This document shows positions 1 to 7,789 of a DNA stretch of 64,000 nucleotides, one piece after another. Within the stretch, counting starts at the first letter, position 1. Every line of letters begins with the position of its first letter. The translations under genes and the position numbers were made by a program. Source of the DNA: Ligilactobacillus cholophilus (GTDB taxonomy: Bacteria; Bacillota; Bacilli; Lactobacillales; Lactobacillaceae); NCBI RefSeq assembly GCF_030389495.1, contig NZ_CP127832.1, forward strand, positions 992,001 through 1,056,000, given 5' to 3'. The notes under the pieces are model-generated. The model saw only the letters and a list, made by a program, of their open reading frames with translations. It was not told the origin of the DNA and made no database searches.

Positions 1-961
1 TTTTATTTAATGGATATAGACCAGCTTCATAATCAGATTTTGTTTTTCCTGTTGAATATAAATTTGCTGTTTGTTCAGGAGATAAAATTTTTGCAGTTAA
101 AAAGGCTCTTAATGTTCGATACAAATCACCATTTGACATAAATAAGTTTCCCGTGCCTAACTGATTAGTATATCCACTTATCGGTTCATTATATATGCGA
201 TATGGTGATACTTCACTAAAATGATAACCTTGTGCCTGTTGAAATTCATGTTTTTTCATATCTTGAAAAAAATAAGTATTTTTCAAATTCAATGGTTTTT
301 GAATTGCTTTTTTAAAATATTCATAATAACTTTGGTGAGTTACTTTTTGGATAATACCTGATAAAAGCACAAAATTAACTGGTTGATACTGGATATTTCC
401 AATATGTGATTCAACTATGTGGGTATTTTTAACTGTATAATCCAAAAATTGTTTATCAGTCATTTCTTTATTAGGTAATGGCTCTGACAAAATTCCCGAA
501 GTCATTGTTAACAAATTCCTTAATGTAACTTTATCTGCATTTTTTATTTGTGGATAAAAATGACTTAATGGTGTATCAAGTGAAAATTTATATTTAATTG
601 CAACTTTTTTTAACATCATTGCGGTTATTCCCTTTTGAATTGAAGCAATTTGAAAAGTTGTTCTTCCTGAATTTTTAAGACCTTTTGCACGATTAGCGTA
701 ACCAAAGCCTTGTTGATAAACTAATCTTCCATTCTTTATAAGTGTTACTGTTCCAATAAAATGTCGTTTCTTAACCTGCTTATTTAAATTCTTTTCAAGT
801 TCAGTTCCTTTAATTTCATTAACATTTTCATCAAAAGAATGTAATTGGACTGTACTTAAACTAGCAGCTTTGACTTCTGTTACAGAACTACTAGTAAATA
901 TAATTGAAAAAGCAATAATTATAATACTAATTACCCATTTATTTTTTCTTAAATTTAACAA
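1..961 (-). CDS. serine hydrolase, beta-lactamase/PBP-like (C-terminus cut by window edge)
   Basis: Exported penicillin-binding-protein-like or class C beta-lactamase-like serine hydrolase acting outside the membrane, probably on cell-wall peptides or esters; the substrate is not predictable. About 320 codons are present and the 3' end lies beyond base 1. I place the start at a TTG (961-959) with an AAGGTG ribosome-binding site 8-9 bases upstream; this start lies inside the end of the upstream rlmCD gene (23-base overlap), so the two are probably co-translated. Residues 9-23 form a hydrophobic signal/anchor segment. The catalytic SxxK motif is SIQK at residues 107-110. Where the family usually has Tyr-x-Asn, this protein reads YQPVN, so the Asn is replaced by Pro. 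The C-terminal K-T/S-G box is not in view. Fold assignment is good; function is open. Confidence 0.8.
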   Translation of the reverse strand, partial: MLNLRKNKWVISIIIIAFSIIFTSSSVTEVKAASLSTVQLHSFDENVNEIKGTELEKNLNKQVKKRHFIGTVTLIKNGRLVYQQGFGYANRAKGLKNSGRTTFQIASIQKGITAMMLKKVAIKYKFSLDTPLSHFYPQIKNADKVTLRNLLTMTSGILSEPLPNKEMTDKQFLDYTVKNTHIVESHIGNIQYQPVNFVLLSGIIQKVTHQSYYEYFKKAIQKPLNLKNTYFFQDMKKHEFQQAQGYHFSEVSPYRIYNEPISGYTNQLGTGNLFMSNGDLYRTLRAFLTAKILSPEQTANLYSTGKTKSDYEAGLYPLNK

Positions 962-2318
962 TTGCTTCACACCTTGCTGTTTGAGGAAACATATCAATTG
1001 ATTGAATATATTCCACATCATAATCTTTTACTAAAGATACTAAATCACGAGCTAATGTTGAGGGATTACATGAAACATAAACAAATTTTTCAGGTTTAAA
1101 ATTGTGGATTGTATCAAGTAAAGTATCATCTAATCCGGTTCTTGGGGGATCAACAACTAATGCATCTGTTTTAAATCCCTCTTTACCCCACTTTGTAACC
1201 CATTTTTCTGCAGTTCCTACTTCATAAAATGCGTTTTTTCTTTCCGACAACTTAGCATTTGTTCTTGCATCCTCAATTGCTTCTGGAATAATATCCATTC
1301 CACGAATTTCTTTAGCATTTTTACCTACATATAATCCAATGGTTCCTACACCACAATAAGCATCAACTAAGTTTTCATTGGGAGATAATGCTAATGCTTG
1401 CTTTACTTGGTCATAGAGCTTAATTGTTTGAAGTGGATTTAATTGGAAAAAAGCACGTGCAGATAGTTTAAATTCAACATCTCCTAATTTTTCACGAATA
1501 TAAGTTTTTCCAGCTAATTTAATTGTTTCATCTCCCCAAACTAATGAACCTCTACCAGGATTTATATTTTGCATAATTGAAACAATTTGTGGATATTTTT
1601 GCTGTAAATCCATAATCAATTGATTTTTTTGAGGAAAATTGGTTTGATTCGTTATGAAAGTAACTTGAATTTCGTCAAATGCACTTGATTGTCGAATAAC
1701 AACTGTTTTTAAATTTCCAGAATTTTTCTTTTCATCATAAATCGAAACATTCCATTTTTGTAACAATTTTACAATAGATCGAATTATAATCATCGATAAA
1801 GGCATTTGTGTGCTAAAATCAGGTAAATCGACCAAATAATGAGAATTTGGTCGATATAATCCTGCTTTTATCGTCCCATTTTCCATTTTACGAATTTGAA
1901 ATTGCAATTTATTGCGATATTCATATGGATAATCCATTCCAATTGTATCTTTAATTTCAAAATCTTGATATCCAGTCGGCTTAAACTTATTTAATGCTTG
2001 TTTAATAATATCTTTTTTAAACTCAAGTTGTTTTTTATATGATAAATGCTCTAATTCAATTCCCCCAACATTATACTTATCCTTGGGAGACACACGATCT
2101 GGACTTTTTCTTAAAATTTTTACTAATTTTCCAATTAAATATTTAGGCTTTACCGTTATAATCTTTACTTGAACTATTTCATCAGGAAGTGCTCCCTCAA
2201 CAAACACAATCTTTCGTTGATAGTAAGCAATCCCTTCCCCATTAATTCCTAACTTTTTAATTTTTAATTTAACTAATTTATTAATTTTAACTTGAACATT
2301 TTTTCTTTTATCTGGCAT
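939..2318 (-). CDS. rlmCD: 23S rRNA (uracil-C5)-methyltransferase, RlmCD/RumA family (copy 1)
   Basis: SAM-dependent methyltransferase placing m5U in 23S rRNA; in Firmicutes one RlmCD enzyme can modify both U747 and U1939 (E. coli numbering). The 459-residue protein has an N-terminal TRAM-type RNA-binding domain (about 1-70), a central domain, and a C-terminal Rossmann methyltransferase domain with the SAM motif VDAYCGVGTIGLY, the DPPRTGLD motif and the catalytic-Cys motif YVSCNPSTLARD. The Cys cluster that binds 4Fe-4S in E. coli RumA is absent (the segment reads GGIELEHLSYKKQL). Start is ATG with an AGGAGG site just upstream. A second paralogue lies at 31434-32795. The 3' end overlaps the serine hydrolase gene. 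Which paralogue does which site cannot be decided from sequence. Confidence 0.92.
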   Translation of the reverse strand: MPDKRKNVQVKINKLVKLKIKKLGINGEGIAYYQRKIVFVEGALPDEIVQVKIITVKPKYLIGKLVKILRKSPDRVSPKDKYNVGGIELEHLSYKKQLEFKKDIIKQALNKFKPTGYQDFEIKDTIGMDYPYEYRNKLQFQIRKMENGTIKAGLYRPNSHYLVDLPDFSTQMPLSMIIIRSIVKLLQKWNVSIYDEKKNSGNLKTVVIRQSSAFDEIQVTFITNQTNFPQKNQLIMDLQQKYPQIVSIMQNINPGRGSLVWGDETIKLAGKTYIREKLGDVEFKLSARAFFQLNPLQTIKLYDQVKQALALSPNENLVDAYCGVGTIGLYVGKNAKEIRGMDIIPEAIEDARTNAKLSERKNAFYEVGTAEKWVTKWGKEGFKTDALVVDPPRTGLDDTLLDTIHNFKPEKFVYVSCNPSTLARDLVSLVKDYDVEYIQSIDMFPQTARCEAIVKFKKK

Positions 2319-2369
2319 GATTTCCTCCTATTAAAATATCTACAATTATAGCATTTTAGGCTTTACTGT

Positions 2370-2375
2370 TATAAT
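2370..2375 (+). promoter_or_regulatory. extended -10 promoter for recX
   Basis: TATAAT preceded by TGT gives an extended -10 (TGT-TATAAT), about 35 bases before the recX start codon. No convincing -35 is visible. The ribosome-binding site AAAGGGG precedes the ATG at 2410. Confidence 0.55.
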
Positions 2376-2409
2376 AAGATATACAATATTTTTTGAGAAA
2401 GGGGTAAAT

Positions 2410-3207
2410 ATGAGTACAATAACATCAATTCAAGCTCAAAAACGTAAAGGTCGCTATAATATTTTCATCGATGGACAATATCGTTTTCCGGTTAGTGAAG
2501 AAGTATTAATTAATTTTCAATTACATAAGGGACAAGAAATTACTAAAGAAGAAATTGAAGGCATTACAAATGCTGAAAAAGTTTCAAAAGCCTATAACCA
2601 AGCATTAAATTATTTATCATATCAATTACGTACAGAAAAGGAAATCATTGATTATTTATATAAAAAAGATTTTTCTGATTATGAAATTGAACCAACACTT
2701 AAAAAATTACGTGAACAAAAATTAATTAATGATCTAGAATATGCTAAAAGTTATACTCGAACCATGGCTAAAACATCTGAAAAAGGTCCTAAAGTCATTC
2801 AACAACAACTACGTAAAAAAGGTATTTTAGAGAATGACATTGACACTGCTCTCTTACAATTCACCCTTGAAAATCAACTGGAAAATGTTATTCATTTAAT
2901 TAATAAATTAGCTCAAAAATACCGAAATGAAGCCTTTAAAAATAAAATTCAAAAAATAAAAAAAAGTCTTTTAGTTAAAGGTTTTTCTACAGATGTTATC
3001 AATGATGCTTTGACAAAAGTTAATCTTGAAAAAGATAATTCAAATGAGCAAATTCAATTGCAAAAAAATGGAGAAAAACTTTTTAATCGTTATCGCAAAT
3101 ACTCTTCATTAGAACGTAATCAAAAAGTTAAAGCAGCCTTATATCGAAAGGGATTTAACATTGATGATATAAATCATTTTATTGATGAACATCAGAATCT
3201 TGAATAA
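2410..3207 (+). CDS. recX: recombination regulator RecX
   Basis: RecX modulates RecA filament assembly in the cytoplasm. At 265 residues it is the long Gram-positive form built from repeated three-helix modules: an N-terminal beta-rich stretch (residues 1-45, RKGRYNIFIDGQYRFPVSEE) followed by tandem helical repeats such as YLSYQLRTEKEIIDYLYKK, LRKKGILENDIDTAL and LVKGFSTDVINDAL, each with the (R/K)-KGF/KGI signature. It is divergent from rlmCD copy 1, an arrangement seen in other lactobacilli, and not adjacent to recA here. A strong ribosome-binding site and extended -10 promoter precede it; a bidirectional hairpin terminator follows. Confidence 0.93.
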   Translation: MSTITSIQAQKRKGRYNIFIDGQYRFPVSEEVLINFQLHKGQEITKEEIEGITNAEKVSKAYNQALNYLSYQLRTEKEIIDYLYKKDFSDYEIEPTLKKLREQKLINDLEYAKSYTRTMAKTSEKGPKVIQQQLRKKGILENDIDTALLQFTLENQLENVIHLINKLAQKYRNEAFKNKIQKIKKSLLVKGFSTDVINDALTKVNLEKDNSNEQIQLQKNGEKLFNRYRKYSSLERNQKVKAALYRKGFNIDDINHFIDEHQNLE

Positions 3208-3242
3208 AAAATAGCTATGAATATATTCATAGCTATTTTTTA
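3206..3242. terminator. bidirectional terminator between recX and yihY
   Basis: A near-perfect palindrome (arms AAAAATAGCTATGAAT and its complement) with A-run and T-run on opposite sides, so it can end transcription of both convergent genes. The last bases overlap the stop region of the minus-strand gene. Confidence 0.85.
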
Positions 3243-4141
3243 TTTGTAATTCGTTTTTTATGAATTCGATGATAAATCTTTTTACCTAATTTATGCTCTT
3301 TGGGAACAACTTTTCCGTATCGATGTTCTTCAATAAACGCATTAATTATTGAACCAAATAATATAATTTGGTTAGAAAAATTCATCCAGAATAACAATAC
3401 TAAGAATGTGCCAAGTGCACCATAACTTAAAACACGATATGCAAAATATTTAACATAAATAGTAAAAATCCCAGTTAATGCCATCCATCCTAAAGCTGCA
3501 ATTAAAGCTCCAGGCCAAACAGATAGCCAGTGAACTTTGACATTTGGTAATACTATGTACAATAAACATAAAATTACAAAAATGATAATAAAAGTAACTG
3601 ACCAACGATATTTCATGAACACTTCCAAATATGTCAGTGGCAACTTAAATACTGTTGTTAAATATTCTAGCACGATCTGACCAAAACTATAAATAACAAA
3701 AATAATTACTAGTAATGCACCAAAACTTAAAGTAATTAATAAAGATAAAATTGTTGTTGCTATAAAGTCTTGCGAATCTCCCACTCCGAAAATTTGATTC
3801 ATTGATCGCTTCAAAGCATTGATTCCACGGCTTCCTGCCCAAATTGTAAATAACATAGAAAAAGATGCTATTCCTCCAGAACCATGTGTTAAAAATTTTT
3901 GAACTATTGGTCCTAAGAAATTATATATTGGTTCTGGCAATGCAACGTTTAAATATGGCATGATTTTTGTTGCATTAATATGCATGATTGGTAATATATT
4001 TCCAATAAAGATTACAATTGGTACAATTGTTAACAAAACATAGTAAGTAGCTATAATTGCAGTATTAAAAATATCACCTTGTATCGTTTTATTTAAAATA
4101 GATTTAAAAAAGACATTGAATTTGTGCCCTATTTTTTTCAT
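3233..4141 (-). CDS. YihY/BrkB family inner-membrane protein
   Basis: Integral membrane protein of the YihY/virulence factor BrkB family, 302 residues, with about six hydrophobic segments (roughly residues 25-50, 90-110, 130-155, 180-200, 208-235, 243-265) and a basic C-terminal tail (KEHKLGKKIYHRIHKKRITNKK). The family was once called ribonuclease BN by mistake; its biochemical role is not settled. The start ATG has AAGGA about 11 bases upstream. It stands alone between recX (convergent) and galU. Confidence 0.88.
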   Translation of the reverse strand: MKKIGHKFNVFFKSILNKTIQGDIFNTAIIATYYVLLTIVPIVIFIGNILPIMHINATKIMPYLNVALPEPIYNFLGPIVQKFLTHGSGGIASFSMLFTIWAGSRGINALKRSMNQIFGVGDSQDFIATTILSLLITLSFGALLVIIFVIYSFGQIVLEYLTTVFKLPLTYLEVFMKYRWSVTFIIIFVILCLLYIVLPNVKVHWLSVWPGALIAALGWMALTGIFTIYVKYFAYRVLSYGALGTFLVLLFWMNFSNQIILFGSIINAFIEEHRYGKVVPKEHKLGKKIYHRIHKKRITNKK

Positions 4142-4252
4142 AAATACTTAATTCCTTCAATATGTACTACGTAAAAAAACACGCATATATATATTTAACC
4201 ACTAAATTAATAAATTTAATTTTAAATTTTTATTACAATATTTTTGGGCATA

Positions 4253-4282
4253 AAAAAAGCTGCAAGTATTGCAGCTTTTTTA
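4253..4282. terminator. terminator downstream of galU
   Basis: Perfect stem (arms AAAAAAGCTGCAA and TTGCAGCTTTTTT) with a GTA loop directly after the galU stop on the minus strand, with a T-run on both strands. Confidence 0.85.
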
Positions 4283-5155
4283 TTAATTAAGTTTCTTTGC
4301 TAACTCTTTAATATAATCTTTTAACTCAGCACTTACTTCTGGATGTTTCAATCCAAATTGAATTGAAGTCTTTAAGTAACCAAATTTGTAACCAACATCG
4401 AAACGTTCGCCTTTAAATTCATGTGCAAAAACACGTTGAATTTGGTTTAAACGATCAATAGCGTCAGTTAATTGAATTTCATTACCTGCACCTGGTTTTT
4501 GTGTTTCTAACATATCAAAAATTTCAGGTGTTAATAAATAACGACCAATAATAGCTAAATCTGATGGAGCTTTATCTACATCTGGTTTTTCTACAAATTG
4601 GTTAACATCAAACAATCCTGGTTTTGTTTCTGTTACAGGATCAATAATTCCATATTTATCAACTTCATCATGAGGAACTTTCATTACAGCAAGTGTTGAT
4701 GCATGTGTTTCTTCATAACGATCAATTAATTGCTTAGTCAATGGAACCTTATCTTCCATAATGTCGTCACCTAACATAACAACAAATGGTTCGTTACCAA
4801 CAAAATCTTTTGCCATTAATACCGCATCACCTAAACCACGTGGATGTGATTGACGAATAAAGTATAAATTAATATCTGTTGTTTGTTGAACTAATTTCAA
4901 TAAACCTGTTTTACCCTTTGCAGTAAGATTTTGTTCTAATTCTGGAACAGAGTCAAAGTGATCTTCAATTGGTCGCTTACCCTTTCCAGTTACTACTAAA
5001 ATGTCTTCAATTCCTGATTTACGAGCTTCTTCAACAATATATTGAATTGTTGGTTTATCAATAATCGGGAACATTTCCTTAGCTAAAGCCTTTGTAGCTG
5101 GTAAAAAACGAGTACCTAAACCAGCCGCAGGAATAACAGCTTTTCTAACTTTCAT
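4283..5155 (-). CDS. galU: UTP-glucose-1-phosphate uridylyltransferase
   Basis: Makes UDP-glucose from UTP and glucose-1-phosphate for the Leloir pathway, glycolipid/LTA anchor and exopolysaccharide synthesis. The 290-residue length is normal. The nucleotidyltransferase signature [19 protein letters not shown] sits at residues 10-28, followed by the family motifs [24 protein letters not shown] and the C-terminal [19 protein letters not shown]. Start ATG with AAGGGG 7 bases upstream. Single-gene unit: about 230 bases separate it from map and a terminator follows. It supplies precursor for the surface-glycan genes nearby (GT2/YfhO, UDP-GlcNAc epimerase). Confidence 0.96.
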   Translation of the reverse strand: MKVRKAVIPAAGLGTRFLPATKALAKEMFPIIDKPTIQYIVEEARKSGIEDILVVTGKGKRPIEDHFDSVPELEQNLTAKGKTGLLKLVQQTTDINLYFIRQSHPRGLGDAVLMAKDFVGNEPFVVMLGDDIMEDKVPLTKQLIDRYEETHASTLAVMKVPHDEVDKYGIIDPVTETKPGLFDVNQFVEKPDVDKAPSDLAIIGRYLLTPEIFDMLETQKPGAGNEIQLTDAIDRLNQIQRVFAHEFKGERFDVGYKFGYLKTSIQFGLKHPEVSAELKDYIKELAKKLN

Positions 5156-5382
5156 CGTTATACCCCTTATCTATAATGGTATATATCTTTCAAAAAGATA
5201 ATTAATATCTAGACTAATTATATCAGTAAATCACCTTTTTACAAGTTAATTCTAAACTTAATGTAAGGATTTACTTATTTAAACAAAGCTAAATCCGTAA
5301 ATTAATTTTTATTTACATTATATAATTCTTTTTATTACAAACATTCAGGCTTTTTACCTAGTAAACAATTAGCTCTAAACCC

Positions 5383-6177
5383 TTATTTAAATTTGTATAA
5401 ATATTTTTCGTCCATAGATGGATCTTGTGAAGTTAAAATTTTAGGACCATCTTTTGTAATTACAATTGTATGTTCATATTGACATGATAACCCACCATCT
5501 GCAGTTCTTGCAGTCCATCCATTAGGATCATCCATTACAGATTGCCATGTTCCTGTATTGATCATAGGTTCAATTGTAATTGTCATTCCTTCGCGTAATC
5601 TAATCCCCTTACCTTTTTCGCCATAATGAGGGACATTAGGTGATTCATGCATTGTAGGTCCAATTCCGTGCCCAACAAATTCACGTACATCACCAAAACC
5701 ATTTAGATCTTCAGTATAATGTTGGATAGCGTAACCAATATCTCCTAATCGATTCCCAACTTGAGCTTGATCAATTCCTAAGTATAAAGCTTTTTTGGTT
5801 ACTTCCATTAAATGTTCAACTTCTTCTGAAGGCTTTCCAACTGCGTAACTCCAACAAGAATCACTCATTGCACCGTGGTAATTAACTACAGTATCAACTT
5901 TTACAAGATCTCCTTCTTTGAAAATTAAATCTTTACGTGGAAATGCATGACAAATTTCATCATTTACACTTACGCATGTTGCATATTTGTAGCCTTCAAA
6001 TCCAATTTGCTCTGGAATTGCATCATGCTCTTTAAAATATTTACATGCAAATTTTTCAACTTCCCAACTTGAAACACCTGGCTTGATAATATCACGCAAA
6101 CCAATATGCATCCCTGCTAAAATTGCACCCGAAATTGCCATTTCTTTAATTTCTCGTGGTGATTTTAGAGTAATCAT
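5383..6177 (-). CDS. map: type I methionine aminopeptidase
   Basis: Removes the initiator methionine from nascent proteins in the cytoplasm; dinuclear metal enzyme. The 264 residues contain all metal ligands: Asp in VDTVVNYHG, Asp in AMSDSCW, His in EFVGHGIG, Glu in TITIEPMI and Glu in CQYEHTIVI. A small insertion before the last ligand (MDDPNGWTARTADGGLS) is typical of lactobacillal forms. Start ATG preceded by AGGAGG about 10 bases upstream. It is divergent from the flavodoxin gene; the 144-base gap holds both promoters. Confidence 0.95.
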   Translation of the reverse strand: MITLKSPREIKEMAISGAILAGMHIGLRDIIKPGVSSWEVEKFACKYFKEHDAIPEQIGFEGYKYATCVSVNDEICHAFPRKDLIFKEGDLVKVDTVVNYHGAMSDSCWSYAVGKPSEEVEHLMEVTKKALYLGIDQAQVGNRLGDIGYAIQHYTEDLNGFGDVREFVGHGIGPTMHESPNVPHYGEKGKGIRLREGMTITIEPMINTGTWQSVMDDPNGWTARTADGGLSCQYEHTIVITKDGPKILTSQDPSMDEKYLYKFK

Positions 6178-6282
6178 TTATATTATTCCTCCTAATAAAT
6201 TTATATCGTTACTATTATACCCTAAAACATTGATATTAGTTAAATTCCTACGATTTTTGTATTCTCACGCTTAAAAATTTGA

Positions 6283-6288
6283 TATAAT
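6283..6288 (+). promoter_or_regulatory. extended -10 promoter for the flavodoxin gene
   Basis: TGA-TATAAT (extended -10) about 33 bases before the TTG start. The -35 is weak or absent. The initial transcribed sequence resembles that of recX (TTTTTTGAGAAAGG). Confidence 0.6.
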
Positions 6289-6321
6289 AGTAACGAATTT
6301 TTTGAGAAAGGAGCAATTACT

Positions 6322-6774
6322 TTGGCAAAAGCTGAAATTGTTTTCGCAACAATCACCGGCAATAACGAGGATATTGCTGATATCATTGCGGAAAATCTTG
6401 AAGATAAAGGAATCGACGTTCAAGTAGATGAAATTTCACAAGCAGATGTTAGTGATTTTGAAGATGCCGATCTTTGCATTGTATGTCCATATACATATGA
6501 TGAAGGAAATCTTCCAGATGAAGGAATGGACTTTTTTGAAGATCTTAAAGAAGTAGATTTAACTAATAAAATTTATGGCGTTGCAGGTTCAGGGGATACT
6601 TTTTATGGCGAATATTACTGTACGGCAGTAGATGAATTTAGTCGTGTATTGCGTGAAGCAGGAGCTACTCAAGGAACTAAAGATGTAAAAATAAATCTTT
6701 CTCCTGATACGGATGAAGATATTGCAACTTTAGATACTTTTGCAGATGAATTAGTTTCAAAATTGGAGGAATAA
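6322..6774 (+). CDS. flavodoxin
   Basis: Small acidic FMN electron carrier, 150 residues. The N-terminal phosphate-binding loop reads VFATITGNNEDIAD (T-x-T-G-N-x-E type); the FMN-contacting segments are CPYTYDEGNLPDEG and GVAGSGDTFYGEYYCTAVDEF. Translation starts at TTG with a strong AAAGGAG site (6307-6313); no in-frame ATG upstream fits. It lies 6 bases before the glycosyltransferase gene, so the two share a transcript. The redox partner is not evident from the neighbours. Confidence 0.93.
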   Translation: MAKAEIVFATITGNNEDIADIIAENLEDKGIDVQVDEISQADVSDFEDADLCIVCPYTYDEGNLPDEGMDFFEDLKEVDLTNKIYGVAGSGDTFYGEYYCTAVDEFSRVLREAGATQGTKDVKINLSPDTDEDIATLDTFADELVSKLEE

Positions 6775-6780
6775 TTTATT

Positions 6781-7713
6781 ATGTCAAAAACCTTATCCAT
6801 TATTGTCCCTTGTTATTGTGAAGAAGAATCAATTCCATTATTTTATGAAGCAGTTGAAAAAGTTGCTCCAAAATTAAAAGATATTGATTTAGAGTATTGG
6901 TTTATTGATGACGGTTCAAAGGACAATACTTTAAAAGAACTTAGAGCTTTACAAGCTAAAGACCCTGATCATGTCCACTATGCTTCATTTTCAAGAAATT
7001 TTGGTAAAGAAGCTGGCCTATACTGTGGATTACAACAAGCTACTGGCGATTATGTAGCTGTAATGGATGTTGATCTACAAGATCCTCCAGAATTATTACC
7101 TAAAATGTTGAGTTATATTGAAAGTGGCGATTATGATTGTGTTGGTACACGCCGTGTAAATCGGAAAGGTGAACCACCAATTCGTTCATTTTTCGCTCAC
7201 ATGTTTTACAAATTAATTAATAAAATTTCAGATACAGAAATTGTTGATGGGGCGCGCGATTATCGCTTAATGACACGTCAAATGGTAGATGCAATTCTTT
7301 CAATGAGCGAATATAACCGCTTTTCTAAGGGAATCTTTAGTTGGGTAGGTTTTCGAACAAAATATTTAGAATATACTAATCAAGAACGTGTAGCAGGTAA
7401 AACTAGTTGGAACTTTTGGAGTTTATTAAAGTATTCAATCGATGGTATTGTTTCATTTTCACAAACTCCACTTGATATTGCTTCATATGTTGGATTATTT
7501 TCTTCAGTTTGCTCTGTAATTGGTATCATTTTTGTTATTATTCGCAAGCTTTTATATGGTGGCTCTGCATTTGGATGGGCATCACTTGTATGTATCTTCC
7601 TATTTATTGGTGGTATTCAACTTCTATGTTTAGGTATTGTTGGTAAATATATTGGAAAAATATTTATGGAAGTAAAAAAACGTCCTGTCTACATTTTAAA
7701 AGAGAAAAAATAA
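6781..7713 (+). CDS. family 2 glycosyltransferase, polyprenyl-phosphate type (GtrB/CsbB-like)
   Basis: Predicted to transfer a sugar (glucose or GlcNAc) from a UDP-sugar to undecaprenyl phosphate on the cytoplasmic face. The 310 residues have an N-terminal GT-A domain (1-220) with DDGSKDNT, the metal-binding DVDLQDPPE motif and the acceptor-site segment NQERVAGKTSWNFW, followed by two C-terminal membrane helices (about 235-260 and 270-295) as in GtrB, CsbB and YkoT. The next gene encodes a YfhO-like protein; in Bacillus and Listeria, CsbB-type and YfhO proteins cooperate in lipoteichoic acid glycosylation. The sugar is not predictable from sequence. Start ATG directly follows the flavodoxin stop. 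Confidence 0.9.
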   Translation: MSKTLSIIVPCYCEEESIPLFYEAVEKVAPKLKDIDLEYWFIDDGSKDNTLKELRALQAKDPDHVHYASFSRNFGKEAGLYCGLQQATGDYVAVMDVDLQDPPELLPKMLSYIESGDYDCVGTRRVNRKGEPPIRSFFAHMFYKLINKISDTEIVDGARDYRLMTRQMVDAILSMSEYNRFSKGIFSWVGFRTKYLEYTNQERVAGKTSWNFWSLLKYSIDGIVSFSQTPLDIASYVGLFSSVCSVIGIIFVIIRKLLYGGSAFGWASLVCIFLFIGGIQLLCLGIVGKYIGKIFMEVKKRPVYILKEKK

Positions 7714-7789
7714 TTAAAAACCTCTCCTATATTTTTGTTATTAGTAATTTTAGAGTAAAATAATAACGAATATAAGGGAGGATTTTTTT

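Noticed and set aside
5156-5382. Hairpin GGATTTA/TAAATCC in the map-galU gap as terminator
   Set aside because: Long loop and no T-run on the relevant strand; too weak to call. I see no gene in this 227-base gap.
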